A stretch of DNA of 64,000 nt from Rutidosis leptorrhynchoides (lineage: Eukaryota > Streptophyta > Magnoliopsida > Asterales > Asteraceae): NCBI RefSeq assembly GCF_046630445.1, contig NC_092343.1:137323501-137387500 (forward strand), read 5' to 3'. The position numbers were made by a program, and so were the translations under genes. The notes beneath the pieces were generated by a model that saw only the letters and a list, made by a program, of their open reading frames with translations, did not search any database and had not been told where the DNA came from. How positions within the stretch are numbered: the stretch's first letter is position 1; every line of letters begins with the position of its first letter. This document shows positions 12,233-23,932 of the stretch, one piece after another.

Positions 12233-12293
12233 GTAAATCAATTAATTGGTGATTTACTTTAGTGCATGCTAACCTTTGTGCGCTTTTTTACAG
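12233..12293 (+). other. Possible intron in the antisense ORF
   Basis: The 3' end has a strong acceptor (CGCTTTTTTACAG at 12293) and the coding style resumes directly with MNARDILLEEDF. A donor GTAAATC at 12233 is the best candidate, but the reading frame across the join is not clean, so the 5' boundary is uncertain. Confidence 0.35.
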
Positions 12294-12468
12294 CAATGAA
12301 TGCTCGTGACATTCTTTTAGAAGAAGACTTTAAAGGCTACACGATCAAAAAGGAAGTTGTTGACCAAGCCTCGATCATGAAGGATGATGATGCACCGATA
12401 AACTAGGAGGTAGCAGATGAGGCTACATCGAAGCGCCAAGAAGAGTAATGTAGCCAGTTCGTCTGAAG

Positions 12469-12535
12469 GTAAAATTATTATTTTAAAGTTAATTCCTTTC
12501 ACTGTCCATGCCCGATTGTGGAATTTTCCTGCCAG
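12469..12535 (+). other. Intron-like segment (67 nt) in the antisense ORF
   Basis: Begins GTAAAATTATT after GTCTGAAG and ends TTTTCCTGCCAG before TTGATCACATTG. Removing it joins a serine-rich exon (...SSSE) to VDHIDEDVEP in one frame, with no stop across the join. It is AT-rich with a pyrimidine-rich 3' end. Splicing is inferred, not observed. Confidence 0.6.
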
Positions 12536-13564
12536 TTGATCACATTGATGAGGATGTAGAGCCCACTGTTTCTGCTGCTACTCCAATTGTTGCCCATGCG
12601 CCCCCTGTGCCCTCAACCACTAATTGTCAACCAATCACCACAGTTCTCTTTGTCATGATTACTCCTTCTTCTTCAACTCCCGCTGCCAGCCTAGCTACCA
12701 CCACCCTTTCTATCCGAGCGCCAAATTTAAACAAAAACCGTTACGTGCCGATTCAAGTGGACAACCTGGATGCTATTTTAAATGTGTCTAAGTGCGCCCT
12801 GCTTGAGCAAAATCTGTATATACAGGGGGTGTGCTCCTACCGTAATAAGGCAAGAGTTAGAGAAGATGACATCGGATCAGAAGTTAAAATTTGACACGTA
12901 GCTTTCATTTCTAACATGGGCAAGGGACTGCGATAGGTTGAGCACCGAGTGCACACATCGGGCAGATCTTCACATGTTTGGGCAGCTACAGAAGTGAGTG
13001 CAACAACTTGAAACACAAGTGAAGGTGGCCAATGACGAACTGAAAATAGCTGAGGCTACTATTGAGTCTTTGAAAAAGGAGAAAGTTAATCAGTTGTCCT
13101 CGCAGGTTAATTATGAGGAAGAGAACAGGGTACTAAGGGAGTAGCTTGCTGTTGCTACTTCTAATGTTGACTTGCTAACGTTTGAGAGAAATGATCTTAC
13201 CACCCAGGTTACTGAAGTGTCTGCGAGCCGTGACGTCATTCATCAGACTTATGCAGATCTACGCGCAGTGCTTCCAACCATTGCCACCCATGGACTTGGC
13301 ACCTCCATTGTTGCAGAGCTTTACTCGCAAGCTCTCAAGGCTACCAAAGTGCTTGAACGGGTGCGGTTCTGGGATCTGATCTCTAAAAACATTGAGGTAC
13401 CTGTTGTTATTCCCCTAACTATCGCTAATAAACTTGAAGAAGATGCTTATGAGAAGGTGCTTGAATCCAGCAAAGCGTTGGAGAATATTTCGATCCAAAC
13501 CCTTGAGAATGCCATCGTCGATCCTGCTGTTTCGGTGCACGATCTTTTGTCAATGAAGTTTTAA

Positions 13565-14659
13565 GTTGGCAAGCCAATGCTCGCCGTATGGGGTTGCAAG
13601 GTGTGCTTGGTATGGCACCTTGTAACTTTTTTTGCATGGAGCTGGGGGTCATAGGTGTGTCATGAGCTTTCATTGCTTTTTGCCCCTTGCGCTCACTGCT
13701 CTTGGGGGGGAGGGGTGCACCTGTTACTAGCGTGCTTCATGAGGCATTTTTAACATCAAGGTGTGTCCTCATCTTTAGTTTAGTTGTTTATTTTCTGTTT
13801 TTCATGGGGCAATATGCCTGATCACTGCGTGCGAAGGTTCAAAGGATTTTTACCATTAGTGTAGGGAACCGTTCCAAACAAGCCACGTAGTTTAGATTTT
13901 AATTTCTTTGCAATTGTAATGGAATGCGTGCCAGCTTAACTTTTTTGCTATAAGCACTTTTTTTTGTAATGGTACTATGCAACCAATGGTATGCATTGTT
14001 TCTTTCGTAATGGTAATAAGTAAAGTAATCCATTATCCTTCTTATTGTATCGTTCACATCATTAGGTGTATTAAGTTCTTAAAACATAAAGTTTTATTTG
14101 CATACAAACCAATGTATTCTTGGTTATACTCCAAATTTAATAATACTAATCGACACTAAACTATTGTGCACATAGCCAACGCTTTTCATTGCATTATTAA
14201 GTAAGATATTGAGAGTCTTCTAAGTGAACCAACACTTAGGTTAGTGGGAAAGCAACCCCAATGCTTGTCATTTATAGTCATGACTTGAAGTCTTTCACTC
14301 TGCGAGAGTGTTTAGGTCTAGGCAAATCAATGCCTGTTACCCACCCTAGAATCTAGCCTTGTAACCAAACAGGCTTCTGCCACGTGACAGCTAGAGATCA
14401 TCCTTAAGGAGGCAGGATGCACGTAATAGCTGTCATATTATGCGTTGAAATGTAACCAAACACTTCCATTCAAAAAATTAAATTTATTTATTACAAAATA
14501 AATCAAATTCTCAAGTCATATCCACATGACAATTTATTGCAATCATGAAAGAGATACGAATTGTCTTAAAAATAAACAAAACAACATTTTAAATGAACTA
14601 AAAAATGCATATGTTTAAAAGTCAGGGTGATCAATCCCTAGTGCTGCAGCCTGAAAATT
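13565..14659. other. Noncoding spacer of element B
   Basis: Lies between the 3' end of the antisense ORF and the C-terminal end of integrase, the two converging on it. It is AT-rich and no frame is convincing (the one at 13977-14159 is low complexity). It probably holds the 3' untranslated part of the antisense gene. Confidence 0.5.
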
Positions 14660-15895
14660 ATATGTAACATCTTTTCAAATTGGTTGCATGCCAAGTGCGA
14701 GGTATTCGCTCTCCATTTAATCCGGCCAGGATATAGGACCCCGTTGCACTTATTCCAATAACTTCATAAGGACCTTCCTAGTTAGGCCCCAGCTTTACAG
14801 TATTCTCTACTCGACTTGCCTCATTGTGGCGCCATACATAATATCCAACCATGAATGACATAGGCTTAATGCGCTTGTCATAGTACTTAGAGATCTTCTG
14901 CTTGTTGATGGCTTCGCGTATGGCAGCTATCTCTCTGCGCTCCTCTAGCATATCTAGGTTAGCCCGCAAGCCTTCATCATTACTCAACTCATCGAAGCTG
15001 CGTATGAGCTTCATTGTGACCATTAATTCAGCAGGAATTACTGCTTCCGTCACATAAACCAGTTGAACAGTGTTTCACCTGTGCTGTTTTTATGCGTGGT
15101 TTGATGTGCCCACAAAACGCTTGGGAGCTCATCAGCCTACTCATTACCATACAAGCCCATGTGCGCTTTTATCCCCTTTACAATGTCTCAGTTTGTTACT
15201 TCACATTGGCTGTTGGCCTGCGGGTAAGCGACCAAAGTAAAAGACTGTTTGATATTCACCTCTAGACACCAGCTCTTGAAAGGCTCGCCTTCGAACTGAG
15301 TACTATTATAGCTGACAATTTCATTGGGAATACCAAACCTACACACAGTATCTTCCCAAAAGAAGTTACGAATGCACCTGCTAGTAATTGTTGCAAATGC
15401 CTTTGCCTCTACCCATTTGGTGAAGTAGTCGATTGCCACTACCAAGAATTTTATTCCCCCTGAGCAAGCAACGATAATGTGAATACTGTTAAAGCGCATA
15501 TATTGCAAAGTATTACATAAGCGCATAATTTCACGCATACCTGAGCACACGGTAATAGGACCGACAATGTCGATGACCCATTTGTTAAATGACCATACTA
15601 CCGTTATTGGTATCATAGGATGCCATGGTGCTCGACTTATTGGCGGGTGCTGTTGAAATAATTGGCACGTCTTTACGATCTTCGCTGCATCGCTATGAAT
15701 GGTGGTCCAGTAATACCCGATGCGCATTGCTTTCGTAGCAATAGTTCCGTACCCCGAGTGTAAAGCACAAGAACCCTCATGAATTTCTCGGAGCATCTCT
15801 TTAGCTTGATTAGGTCCAATGCACAACATGGTCGTGCCTAAATAAGATTTCCTGTACATAACACCTTCGATTAACGAGTACATGGGAGCTTTCAT
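14660..15895 (-). pseudogene. Tat integrase domain, interrupted by an intron-like segment
   Basis: Frame 15895-15188 contains the zinc domain (HEGSCALHSGYG, then CQLFQQHPP where a second Cys is usual), the first catalytic Asp in WVIDIVGP, the second in the IVSYNSTQF region (normally SDNGTQF, so this Asp is lost), and Glu in SQCEVTN. A stop follows; fragments at 15187-15053 and 15053-14778 continue the core. The GPY-like C-terminus (KLGPN, EGPYEVIG) runs on to about 14660 after a Trp-to-stop change near 14778. An 81-nt GT-AG segment (15460-15540) separates VCS from GGIKF in the core. Confidence 0.82.
15460..15540 (-). other. Intron-like 81-nt segment in Tat integrase
   Basis: On the minus strand it begins GTATGCGTG after TGCTCAG and ends TTGCTTGCTCAG before GGGGAATAAA. 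Removing it joins GTGTGCTCAG to GGGGAATAAA (VCS-GGIKF), which matches the normal Tat integrase core. Its length is divisible by three and it holds no in-frame stop, so an unspliced product would carry 27 extra residues. The 8-bp direct repeat TGCTCAGG flanks it. Confidence 0.7.
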
Positions 15896-16639
15896 GCGAA
15901 CCTTTCGCGCTTCCTTTTCGTCTACAAGAAGCTCGCCCTAGGTTAAGAATTTCACCAATGGTGTCACCCAAATTGGGCTTTCCTCCTCAATGGGTGCGAC
16001 AGTTACTTTCTCATCAATAAATTTTTCTGTTAACACTTCTACCCATACATCCTTGCGTAGATGATCAAAGGCCAAAGCAGCCAATTTTCTTAATGCGTTC
16101 GCTTTCTTGTTCTGCCCCCTTGGTACCTGCGTTAACCTAAAAACATCAAATTCATTTACTAATTCATGCACCAGTTCCATATACCACTGTATAGAGGCTT
16201 CATGCGCCCCAAACGATCCATTGACCTGATTAGCGACAAACTATGAATCAACGTATGCGTCTAAGTGCTTTATTCCGAGTTATTGTGCTATGCGCATCCC
16301 AGAAAATAGCGCTTCATATTCGGACTCATTGTTAGTCACAACAAATGTGAACCAGAGCACATAAGTGTGCTCCTCCCCATTGGGACTTGTGTGGACCAAC
16401 CCAGCACCAGAGCCTTTGAGCCCACAAGCTCCATCTGTATACAGTTCCCAGACCTGATTCTTGTCACATCCAATTCTAGTGCTTTCTGCGAGCACCTCTA
16501 CTTATCCTATTGTTTTGGCCAAGTAATCTGCAAGTATCTGGCCTTTTATCGCCGTGCACGACGAGTAATTCATTTCATGCTCTCCCAATTCGATAGCCCA
16601 TTTGGCTAATCTACCCGAAACCTCAGGCTTGTACAACAC

Positions 16640-16745
16640 CTGCCATCGCATGTTATCAGCATATTACAATTAATTTAAGAGTGTATTTGGCGTCTTATAA
16701 ATTTATGTTAGAAAGAGATTGGGATGCGCATGCCACAACTTATAC
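16640..16745 (-). other. Intron-like 106-nt segment in Tat RNase H
   Basis: On the minus strand it begins GTATAAG after AGACAT and ends GCGATGGCAG before GTGTTGTACAAG. It contains stops and its length is not a multiple of three, so it must be removed for translation. Removal joins PIRH to VLYKPE and opens a stop-free run of about 45 codons that matches the Tat RNase H. A good branch-point-like TTCTAAC lies inside. Confidence 0.75.
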
Positions 16746-16910
16746 ATGTCTTATCGGTTGATTAGTTAACACCACTATTGGGTGCGCCTGGAAGTACCTG
16801 TGCAGCTGGCGAGCTGTGTGTACTAGCGCATATACGAGTTTTTCAATTGGCGGGTAGTTAACTTCACTGCCGCTAAGTGCTTTCATGGCAAAATACACAG
16901 ACATTTGTAC

Positions 16911-16985
16911 CTGCGCCAAGATAATGAAAAATACACAGTAAGCATTACATTCAGTACCTATATCAAGTCTCGATATGATACATAC
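16911..16985 (-). other. Intron-like 75-nt segment in Tat RNase H
   Basis: On the minus strand it begins GTATGTATC after GGGGCAG and ends TTGGCGCAG before GTACAAATG. Removal joins VANRGQ to VQMSVYFA, the expected RNase H sequence. It has a pyrimidine-rich 3' part, a branch-point-like TTACTG, is divisible by three and has no in-frame stop. The direct repeat GCAGGTA spans both boundaries. It adds 25 residues if retained. Confidence 0.75.
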
Positions 16986-17051
16986 CTGCCCCCTATTTGC
17001 GACAAGAATGGAAATGATTGCTTCTAAAATCGCAAGATACAACATCAATGT

Positions 17052-17995
17052 CTATCCTGCTATTGGCGCAGTCAAAGTAGGCAGTTCCTTTAAGAGAGAC
17101 TTCATTTTGACGAAATCTTTCTCGGCCTCTTCAGTCCATCTGAAGTTTGACTTTTTCAATGAATTCTTAAGGGTCTGGAAAAAAGGTAGTGACCGCTCCA
17201 CGGACTTTAACAAGAATCTAGTTAGTGCGGCCAACTTGCCTATCAAACATTTCACTTCTTTCCTTGATTTTGGGGAGTTTATGCGCTCTACGACCTCGAT
17301 TTTCTTGGGATTAGCCTTGATTCCTCTTGGCATCACTATATGCCCCAAGAACTTGCCTTCTTCCTCCCCAAAACTGCACTTTGTGGGGTTAACCTTCATG
17401 TTGATGCTTCGTAGAGAGTTGAACATTTCTAGGATATCGGCCAATAGTTGTACCTATTTATTGCTTTTGATGACTAAATCATCTACGTAAGCCTCAAGAT
17501 TTCTACCGATTTCATCCTTGAACGCCAAATCCACTACACTCAGGTATGTTGCTCCCACATTCTTTAACCCAAAGGGCATTTTTGTGTAACAATAAATACT
17601 CTGATCGGTGTGAAATGCGATTTTATCTTCATCCACTTTCGCCATATGAATCTGGTGATACCCCTTATACGCGTCCAAAAAGCATTTGAACTTGAAACCA
17701 GAAAGAGATTTAACCTTTCAGTCGATTTCAGGCAAAGAATAATTGTCCTTGGGATATCCTTAAAATCGACGCACATGCGCCATGAGCCATCTCATTTTTT
17801 AACCAAAGCAGGATTCGCGACCCAAGTTTGATATCGCACCTCTTTAAGGATGTTCGCTTGAAACAGCTTGTCTACCTCCAACCTTAACCATTCGCTTCTT
17901 TCGGGTGCCATCGGTCGCTTCTTTTGGCACACTGGAGTTAAATTTGGATTCCCGTTTAGCTTGTGCTCAGCGATCTTTCGTGGTACCCCAGTCAT
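17052..17995 (-). pseudogene. Tat reverse transcriptase domain
   Basis: Spread over fragments 17995-17792 (RSEWLRLEVDKLFQANILKE, NPALVKK), 17776-17564, 17678-17454 (MDAYKGYHQIHMAKVDEDK, MPFGLKNVGAT) and 17444-17052 (INMKVNPTKCSFGEEEGKF, KLAALTRFL). The catalytic YVDD is intact at 17489-17478. A stop follows the lysine in NPALVKK. A short deletion after VDFKD shifts the frame near 17755 and removes a few codons of the normal motif. One further stop after IKSNK separates the last two fragments. Dead copy of the polymerase. Confidence 0.85.
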
Positions 17996-18007
17996 ATCAT
18001 CCTCACA

Positions 18008-18700
18008 TCACGCGAAGATATCCATGTTAGCCACCAATATGTCACACAACTGGATTTTAAATTCATCTGAAAGGTTGTCCCCAACTTGAATTTGTTTGTC
18101 AGGGTATTTTGGATTGACAAGGATAGAACTTCTTTGTATCTGTTCTTCGACTGTAGGTAATGGCTTAGGTGGTGTTACCAAAACGCATAGTGCTTTTCCA
18201 GACTCCGTCCAGACAATAGCAATATCTTGCGTAGTAGGAAACTTGATCATGCCATGAACAGTAGATGGTACTGCGCCAAACTTCTGCAAAGTAACTCGCC
18301 CCATGAGCGCATTGTAACACGAGTAAGAACATACCACACAGAATTCAATAGGGACAGCTCACGCACATGTCGAGTTATTATCATCAGCCAGCTCTAGTTC
18401 AAGCTCGATGCATCCCAAAAGCCATGCCGATTCGCTGAAAAACCCCGACAGAATAGTTGTGGGTGCCTGCATCTTAGATTTGATTGTCGCTGGTAGTTGC
18501 CTGAAGCAGTGCTCCTACATTACATTGAAATTACTGTCTGTGTCGACATTTAATCATCGCATGTTATATCCACAATCAGTGATGCGACCTTTAATGATTA
18601 TGGGCGCATGTGAAAGATTAATTGTTTGCATCGGATGGAAGATAATTGCTTCTGCCTCCCATTCCTCTAATTTCTCGGCTTTGCGCCACTGACCAGAGCG
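18008..18700 (-). pseudogene. Tat protease and PR-RT linker
   Basis: The minus strand shows the Tat-type linker (YNALMGRVTLQKFGAVPSTV, GMIKFPTTQDIAIV) at 18337-18008. Before it lies an aspartic protease remnant in which the catalytic Asp-Thr-Gly reads Asp-Thr-Asp (18544-18536), followed by stops. The protease matures gag and pol. Decayed. Confidence 0.65.
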
Positions 18701-18829
18701 CCAAGCATACACCATACTTATTGTTTTGTCATAGTTTTTGTCACCGTCCTTCTTTTAGTTTGGTGCAGCCGTCACTGATTGATTGCCCTGAGACGCAGTT
18801 CCCTACTTTTTCATGGGTTTCTGGTGATT

Positions 18830-20419
18830 AAGCTCACCCCTTCTCAGACATTCGATCACTTTTTTGATAAAAGAATTGCAAAGATCAATCTCATGTCCAT
18901 AATCATCATGAAATTCACAAAATTTCAACTTGTCTCTCCTAGCATATTCTACATTTTCGCAGGAGTCGAGAATGTCAGACAGATTGGTTAAGTAGCTAGG
19001 ATCTCCTTCGGTGTTTTAGTCAACTCACACATGATCGCAAAGTTTTGACTTGGGAAGTAACCCTTCCCTTGATTTGAATTGCTTGACTTCTGAAACTTGT
19101 TGTATTTCGATGATGCAGAGCCCTGGCTATAATTGTCACCCTTTTGCTTCGATCCCCCTACTTGACTGCGATAAGAATCGTCGTCTTTGTTACCTCTGCT
19201 ATCGGGATTTTTCCCACTATTCCTAGTGGTATCTTCCATCGCATGTATATGCTCGTGCGCTTCTTTGATTACCTAGGCTAAAGTATCAGGGACCTTCATG
19301 CGCAAGCACTTCCATAGGGCAAGATGTCACTCTCTACACAACCCGTGTATAAAAAAGACACTTTTTGGCTTTCGGGGAGTCCATCCATTTTAGTGACCTC
19401 TTTGGTGTACCGATCTATGAACTGTCCAAACGATTTTCTTGTACCTTGTCTGATATCATGACATTTAACATGCGTCCTTTTATGGGCGCACATGTTGTGA
19501 AAGTTTAACAGGAAGCGCACTCTAAGATCATTATAGGAGGTAACAAGCGGTAGTGGCAGATTACCAAACCACTCCCTTGCAACTCCCTACAACAAAGTCT
19601 GAAATTCTAAACACTTGGTTTCATCGATCCACGCCTGAGCGCACGCTGTTACAACATACCTTTGTAAGAAATCATCTGGATCTTTCGTGTCATCATACCA
19701 TCCCATAGTCAAAGGAATGATAGGAGGAAATTCGGGCACATAATTAGCAATATGGGGCGCAAAATTTTCATTAGCTGGCGCAACCTCCATGAAGGGTTTT
19801 ACCTTTCGCCCCATTATTCGCGCATAGAAATTATCCAACACCTCCTCGCCTTTGTCTGGTACAGTAAATGCCTGCGCTTATTTTTCTGGCGCAGCTTAAT
19901 AATTATGGCGAGTAGATCTTCTTGGCTTTTCTTTTTTCTTTCCCCCGTAGAATTGGCAGTGTACCCTGAAGGTGCACTTGGTGAAAGCAAATATGATAAT
20001 CTAGGAATGGGCGAGGACATGCACTTTCTTTATATTTTGTATAAGGGAGTGGGATCATTGGTTGGACAACCAACATCGATGTTCTGCCCTGCTAAATACT
20101 CGCATGCACTCGCAGGTGTCATTAATCGCCGGGTATGAACCGTTGACTTTGGCGTACAGTGTATGGGAACAGACCTCATACTCATCTCTTCATCATCTTC
20201 GTCAACCGGTGCCCAATACTGAGTAGTTGTCTATGACGTCAATGACTGATACACCAGGGGAGTAGCTGTTGACGATGTTTTTGATTTTTCCGGGAGCTTT
20301 ACTGTTCCAAAGCTTGGAGTTTTGCTTGTGACAGGAGTCTTGTCTAGGTTTGTTTGTTTCGAACCCGTAACATCAGGACCCTGAGAACGAGAAGATTGAT
20401 TGCTACAAGACTTTCCCAT
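18830..20419 (-). pseudogene. Tat gag polyprotein, fragmented
   Basis: It begins with MGKSCSNQSSRSQG at 20419 and is open to 20231. It continues in fragments 20020-19814, 19841-19587 (FPPIIPLTMGWYDDTKDPDD), 19520-19296 (MRFLLNFHNMCAHKRTHVKC, FIDRYTKEVTKMDGLPESQK: the capsid-like core typical of Tat gag), 19239-18988 (Ser/Asn/Lys-rich) and a C-terminal zinc-binding-like part (KFCEFHDDYGHEIDLCNSFI) to about 18830. Stops break each fragment from the next. Gag forms the virus-like particle that packages the RNA. The leader before it is only about 60 nt long before LTR X starts. Confidence 0.75.
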
Positions 20420-21365
20420 TGTAACCTGTTACACAAGAACAACTGCAAAAAGATTAAAAGCTTTATAGTTAATCATTCATAACATATAAAACCCGTTCAT
20501 ATCGATTATAAACGTTTCTATTTAATTGGTTTCATTAAGAGATTTTGACCTCTATATGAGATGTTTTTCAAAGTCTTCATTCGTTTTAAAAAGAAATCAT
20601 AACCTTTATTTCAACCATAAAGGTTTAATTGACATAAAATAGATTATCAATCAACAGTAATCTAACCATACAGAGTTTTCCACACAACCATTACATGATG
20701 GTTAACAATATATTACAAAAAGATGTTTCCGAATGCAGTTTTAAACAATATAATACAAGCATGCTGACTCCAAATCTCGTCTTTAAGTAGCATGCAACAA
20801 CGGAAGCTTTTGATAATCACCTGAGAATAAAACATGCTTAAAACGTCAACAAAAATGTTGGTGAGTCATAGATTTAACCTATATAATAAATCATCATAGT
20901 AGACCACAAGATTTCATTTTCATAAACAACATACAGGTATCTCATCTATATAAAAATCATTCATATGATGATGAACATCTGGTAACCGACATTAACAAAA
21001 TGCATCTAGAATATCCCCAAACTTACAGGTATCACATTTATATAAAGATCAGAGTACTAACGCAGTTCAAATTCTCTGATTGAGGCGTGTCAATGCCCAT
21101 AGATCTATCTTTATGATTCGCGTCAATTAATGGACTGGTTCACTATTTCTTAGGTTACCTTACTAATAGGGATATCCGGTATAATAATTCAATCATAGAA
21201 TGTAGTTTCAAGTAGTTGTGTCTATTTTGTAAAACATTTACAAAACTCCATGTATTCTCATCCCAAAAATATTAGATAGTAAAAATGGGACTATAACTCA
21301 CTTGATAGATTTTTCAAATCGTTGAAAATTAGACTTCGCCTCGAAATGATTCACGAACCTATAAC

Positions 21366-21573
<208 letters not shown>

Positions 21574-23420
21574 CATACAATTATATTCATATCATATTTT
21601 CAATTACGTGTGATGATTTAAGTTGTCAAGTTAGTATTCCAAAGTTAGTAGTCCAACAGTCCAATAGTCCAATATATAATCTTAGAATTTAATCAAGATG
21701 TATTGTATACATATTGTTCTAGACTCAATCGAGACCCATTATACTCGTGTTGTCTTAGAATTAACCTAGACGTATTGTGTACATGGTGTCTTACGATTTA
21801 TCCGAACATATTGCATAACTGTTGTCTTAACTAATCAAGATTATATTATTATTGTCTCAGAATTAACCAAGACTAGTATATTACAAGGAAATAGTCATGA
21901 CATGTTTAAATACATTTAGAATATAGAAAAAGTTATCTAGAATATAGTTAGTATAGATTTTGTTAAATTAATCACGTAGCTAAAACTAGTTTTCCTAACC
22001 AATATTGTTTTGCCCATAATTTCTTCATTACAAATCGGTTTTGAGTGAATCAAATTGCTATGCTTTTTTAATGAACTCAATTTTCCAAAACAAAACTGTA
22101 AAAGTGTTGGTTTGTAGTCGGAGTTACAGGTTACAAATCAATTTAGAAGAAGGTGGCCGTACCGTCGTAAAACGACATCTTGATGACCATTTTAAAAAAC
22201 ATACTTATACTTTGAGTTTAACCATAATTTTTGGATATATTATCATGTTCATATGAAATAGCATTTTCCCAGAAAACAAACTTTTAATTCAAAGTTTAAT
22301 ATAGGATTTAAATATCCAACCCAAAATAGCCCCCGATTTCTCTACGACGGCGTATGTTTAGTTTTACGATGTTCTTCATATTTACAAGTTATAACTCCTT
22401 ATAATAGCATATAATATAGATATATTACATGTGTTTAAGTGTTTTTAAAGGTTAAGTTAGAAGGATTAACTTTGTTTGCAAAAAAGTTTAGAATTAACTA
22501 AACTATGTTATAGTGATTATAAGTTATATATTCCGAATAAGATAGCTATATGAATATGAATCGAACAAGATTATGAACAAGGTTACTACCTCAAATCAAA
22601 TGAATAAGGTTGCTGGAAAAATATGGAATTGCTCTTGAGCTTGATGATGTTCTTGAAACCGTGGAAATTTTTGAAGTAGAATCATGGAATGAAACAAAGT
22701 TCAAGTAAGATTACAACTTGATTTAAGGTATTTATGTTTATAGGAATTAAACCAAAGCTTGAATATGATTCTTACCTTTGATTTACAATTAAAATTTGCT
22801 GAGATTAGATGAAATTTATTGATCTTGGATGATTGCTTGGAATGGATATGAAAGATTGAAAGTAATCTTGCAAACTTGAAAGGATTCTTGAAGTGTTCTT
22901 GAATGATTCTTTTTATGATGATTCTTGATTGTAATTGAAGCTAGATTATGATGTAGATGAAGTAGATTGCTGAATTGTGCTGTGTTCTTGAAGGAATTTG
23001 TTTTAGAGAGAATTAGAATGATCATTAACATGGAAGTGAGCTTGTCATATATATATATTATATAAACGTGCATATAGATATATAGATATATATATGGCTT
23101 TGTTTTCTTGCTTATAACCCATGCTAGTTTTCAAATGGTTGTTCCACATGTTTCTTAATCATTTAGGGCTTCTAAGCAGCAGATTGTTTTGGTATATACC
23201 AATAGTAAATACATCTAAAGTTGTGTATTATACGGGTAAAAATATCGTATTAATACGAGTAGAATTCTTGAGAAAATCGAATGCGAATACGAGTATAGTT
23301 ATCTTTGTTGCGTTTAAGTATTTTGATATATGTATTTAAGTCTTTCAAAAGTGTATTAATACATTTTAATACGATACATATATATACATTGTAACTTAGG
23401 AGTTATTACGTCGTTAAACG

Positions 23421-23540
<120 letters not shown>

Positions 23541-23630
23541 TTCCGAAACCCTTAAGTTAGTAGTCTCATTTTATGTATATAGTCCATTGTTAATATACTT
23601 ATTGAGATACTTAATTACCATTTTATCAAG

Positions 23631-23631
<1 letters not shown>

Positions 23632-23705
<74 letters not shown>
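23632..23705. repeat. TA microsatellite at the conserved U3 locus
   Basis: About 74 bp of (TA)n at the same LTR position (before TTTACAAGTT...CGTTC on this strand) where T1, T3, T2 and T5 carry TA repeats of very different length. Confidence 0.9.
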
Positions 23706-23707
<2 letters not shown>

Positions 23708-23897
23708 ATTATATCATTTTTACAAGTTATGACGTTCATGAATCGTCTGACGAACTGGGTGGTCAAAAGTTTATATAAAAACCCATTTCAAATATTCAAG
23801 TTTTAACAAGTTTAATTGCTTAACATTTTGGAAACATTTATTTATGTAAATATTAATCTCATATATATATATTTACAGAAAAATCTGGGTCGTTACA

Positions 23898-23917
23898 GTA
23901 CCTACCCGTTAAAATAG
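23898..23917 (-). promoter_or_regulatory. Polypurine tract region of element X
   Basis: Minus strand TTTTAACGGGTAGGTAC directly before the LTR start TGTAACG. The same tract precedes the 3' LTR of T5 (61430-61446). It primes plus-strand DNA synthesis. Confidence 0.7.
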
Positions 23918-23932
23918 ATTTCGTCCCAAAAT

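Larger units (their letters stand above)
11505..13564 (+). pseudogene. Antisense extra ORF of Tat element: putative gypsy-type transposon protein (PF04195-like) with coiled coil
   Basis: The ATG at 11505 opens a frame that has a stop at 11571 and continues from 11577. The N-terminal part (around VGNIRIPPTTFFMRFL, YSATRLSIFEMWCWV) resembles the plant family Pfam PF04195, putative gypsy-type transposon. The C-terminal part (12900-13564) is a predicted coiled coil rich in Leu, Glu and Lys (KEKVNQLSSQ, ASRDVIHQTYADLRAVL). Between them are intron-like segments ending at 12293 and at 12469-12535, a low-complexity Ser/Thr/Pro stretch (12550-12720) and a frameshift near 12890. Extra ORFs in sense or antisense orientation between pol and the 3' LTR are known in Tat elements. 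Function unknown. This copy is a pseudogene. Confidence 0.65.
15938..17048 (-). pseudogene. Tat RNase H and second archaeal-type RNase H
   Basis: The first RNase H lies at about 17040-16510: ALSGSEVNYPPIEKLVYALV, then TNQPIRH where TDQPIR is usual, then VLYKPEVSGRLAKWAIELG after the second intron-like segment. The second is an archaeal-type RNase H at 16495-15938, with WELYTDGACGLKGSGAGLV (Asp of DGA) and NNESEYEAL (Glu), followed by QVPRGQNKKANAL. Two RNase H domains in tandem are a known Tat feature. Stops at several former sense codons (for example before the EVLAES block, and within YVDSQF) make this a pseudogene. Two GT-AG segments interrupt the first domain. Confidence 0.8.
10395..20480 (-). 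mobile_element. Tat-lineage Ty3/Gypsy retrotransposon (element B), 5' LTR missing
   Basis: Minus-strand order: gag (20419-18830), PR and linker (18700-18008), RT (17995-17052), RNase H plus a second archaeal-type RNase H (17048-15938), integrase (15895-14660), an extra ORF on the opposite strand (11505-13564), PPT (10941-10928) and 3' LTR (10925-10395). The dual RNase H, the late extra ORF and the PPT sequence fit the Tat/Ogre lineage. It is inserted in the pol of element A, with left flank GTTAA (10390-10394) as candidate duplication. At about 20485 LTR X replaces its leader and 5' LTR. Many stops make it defective, and pol contains three intron-like segments. Confidence 0.85.
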
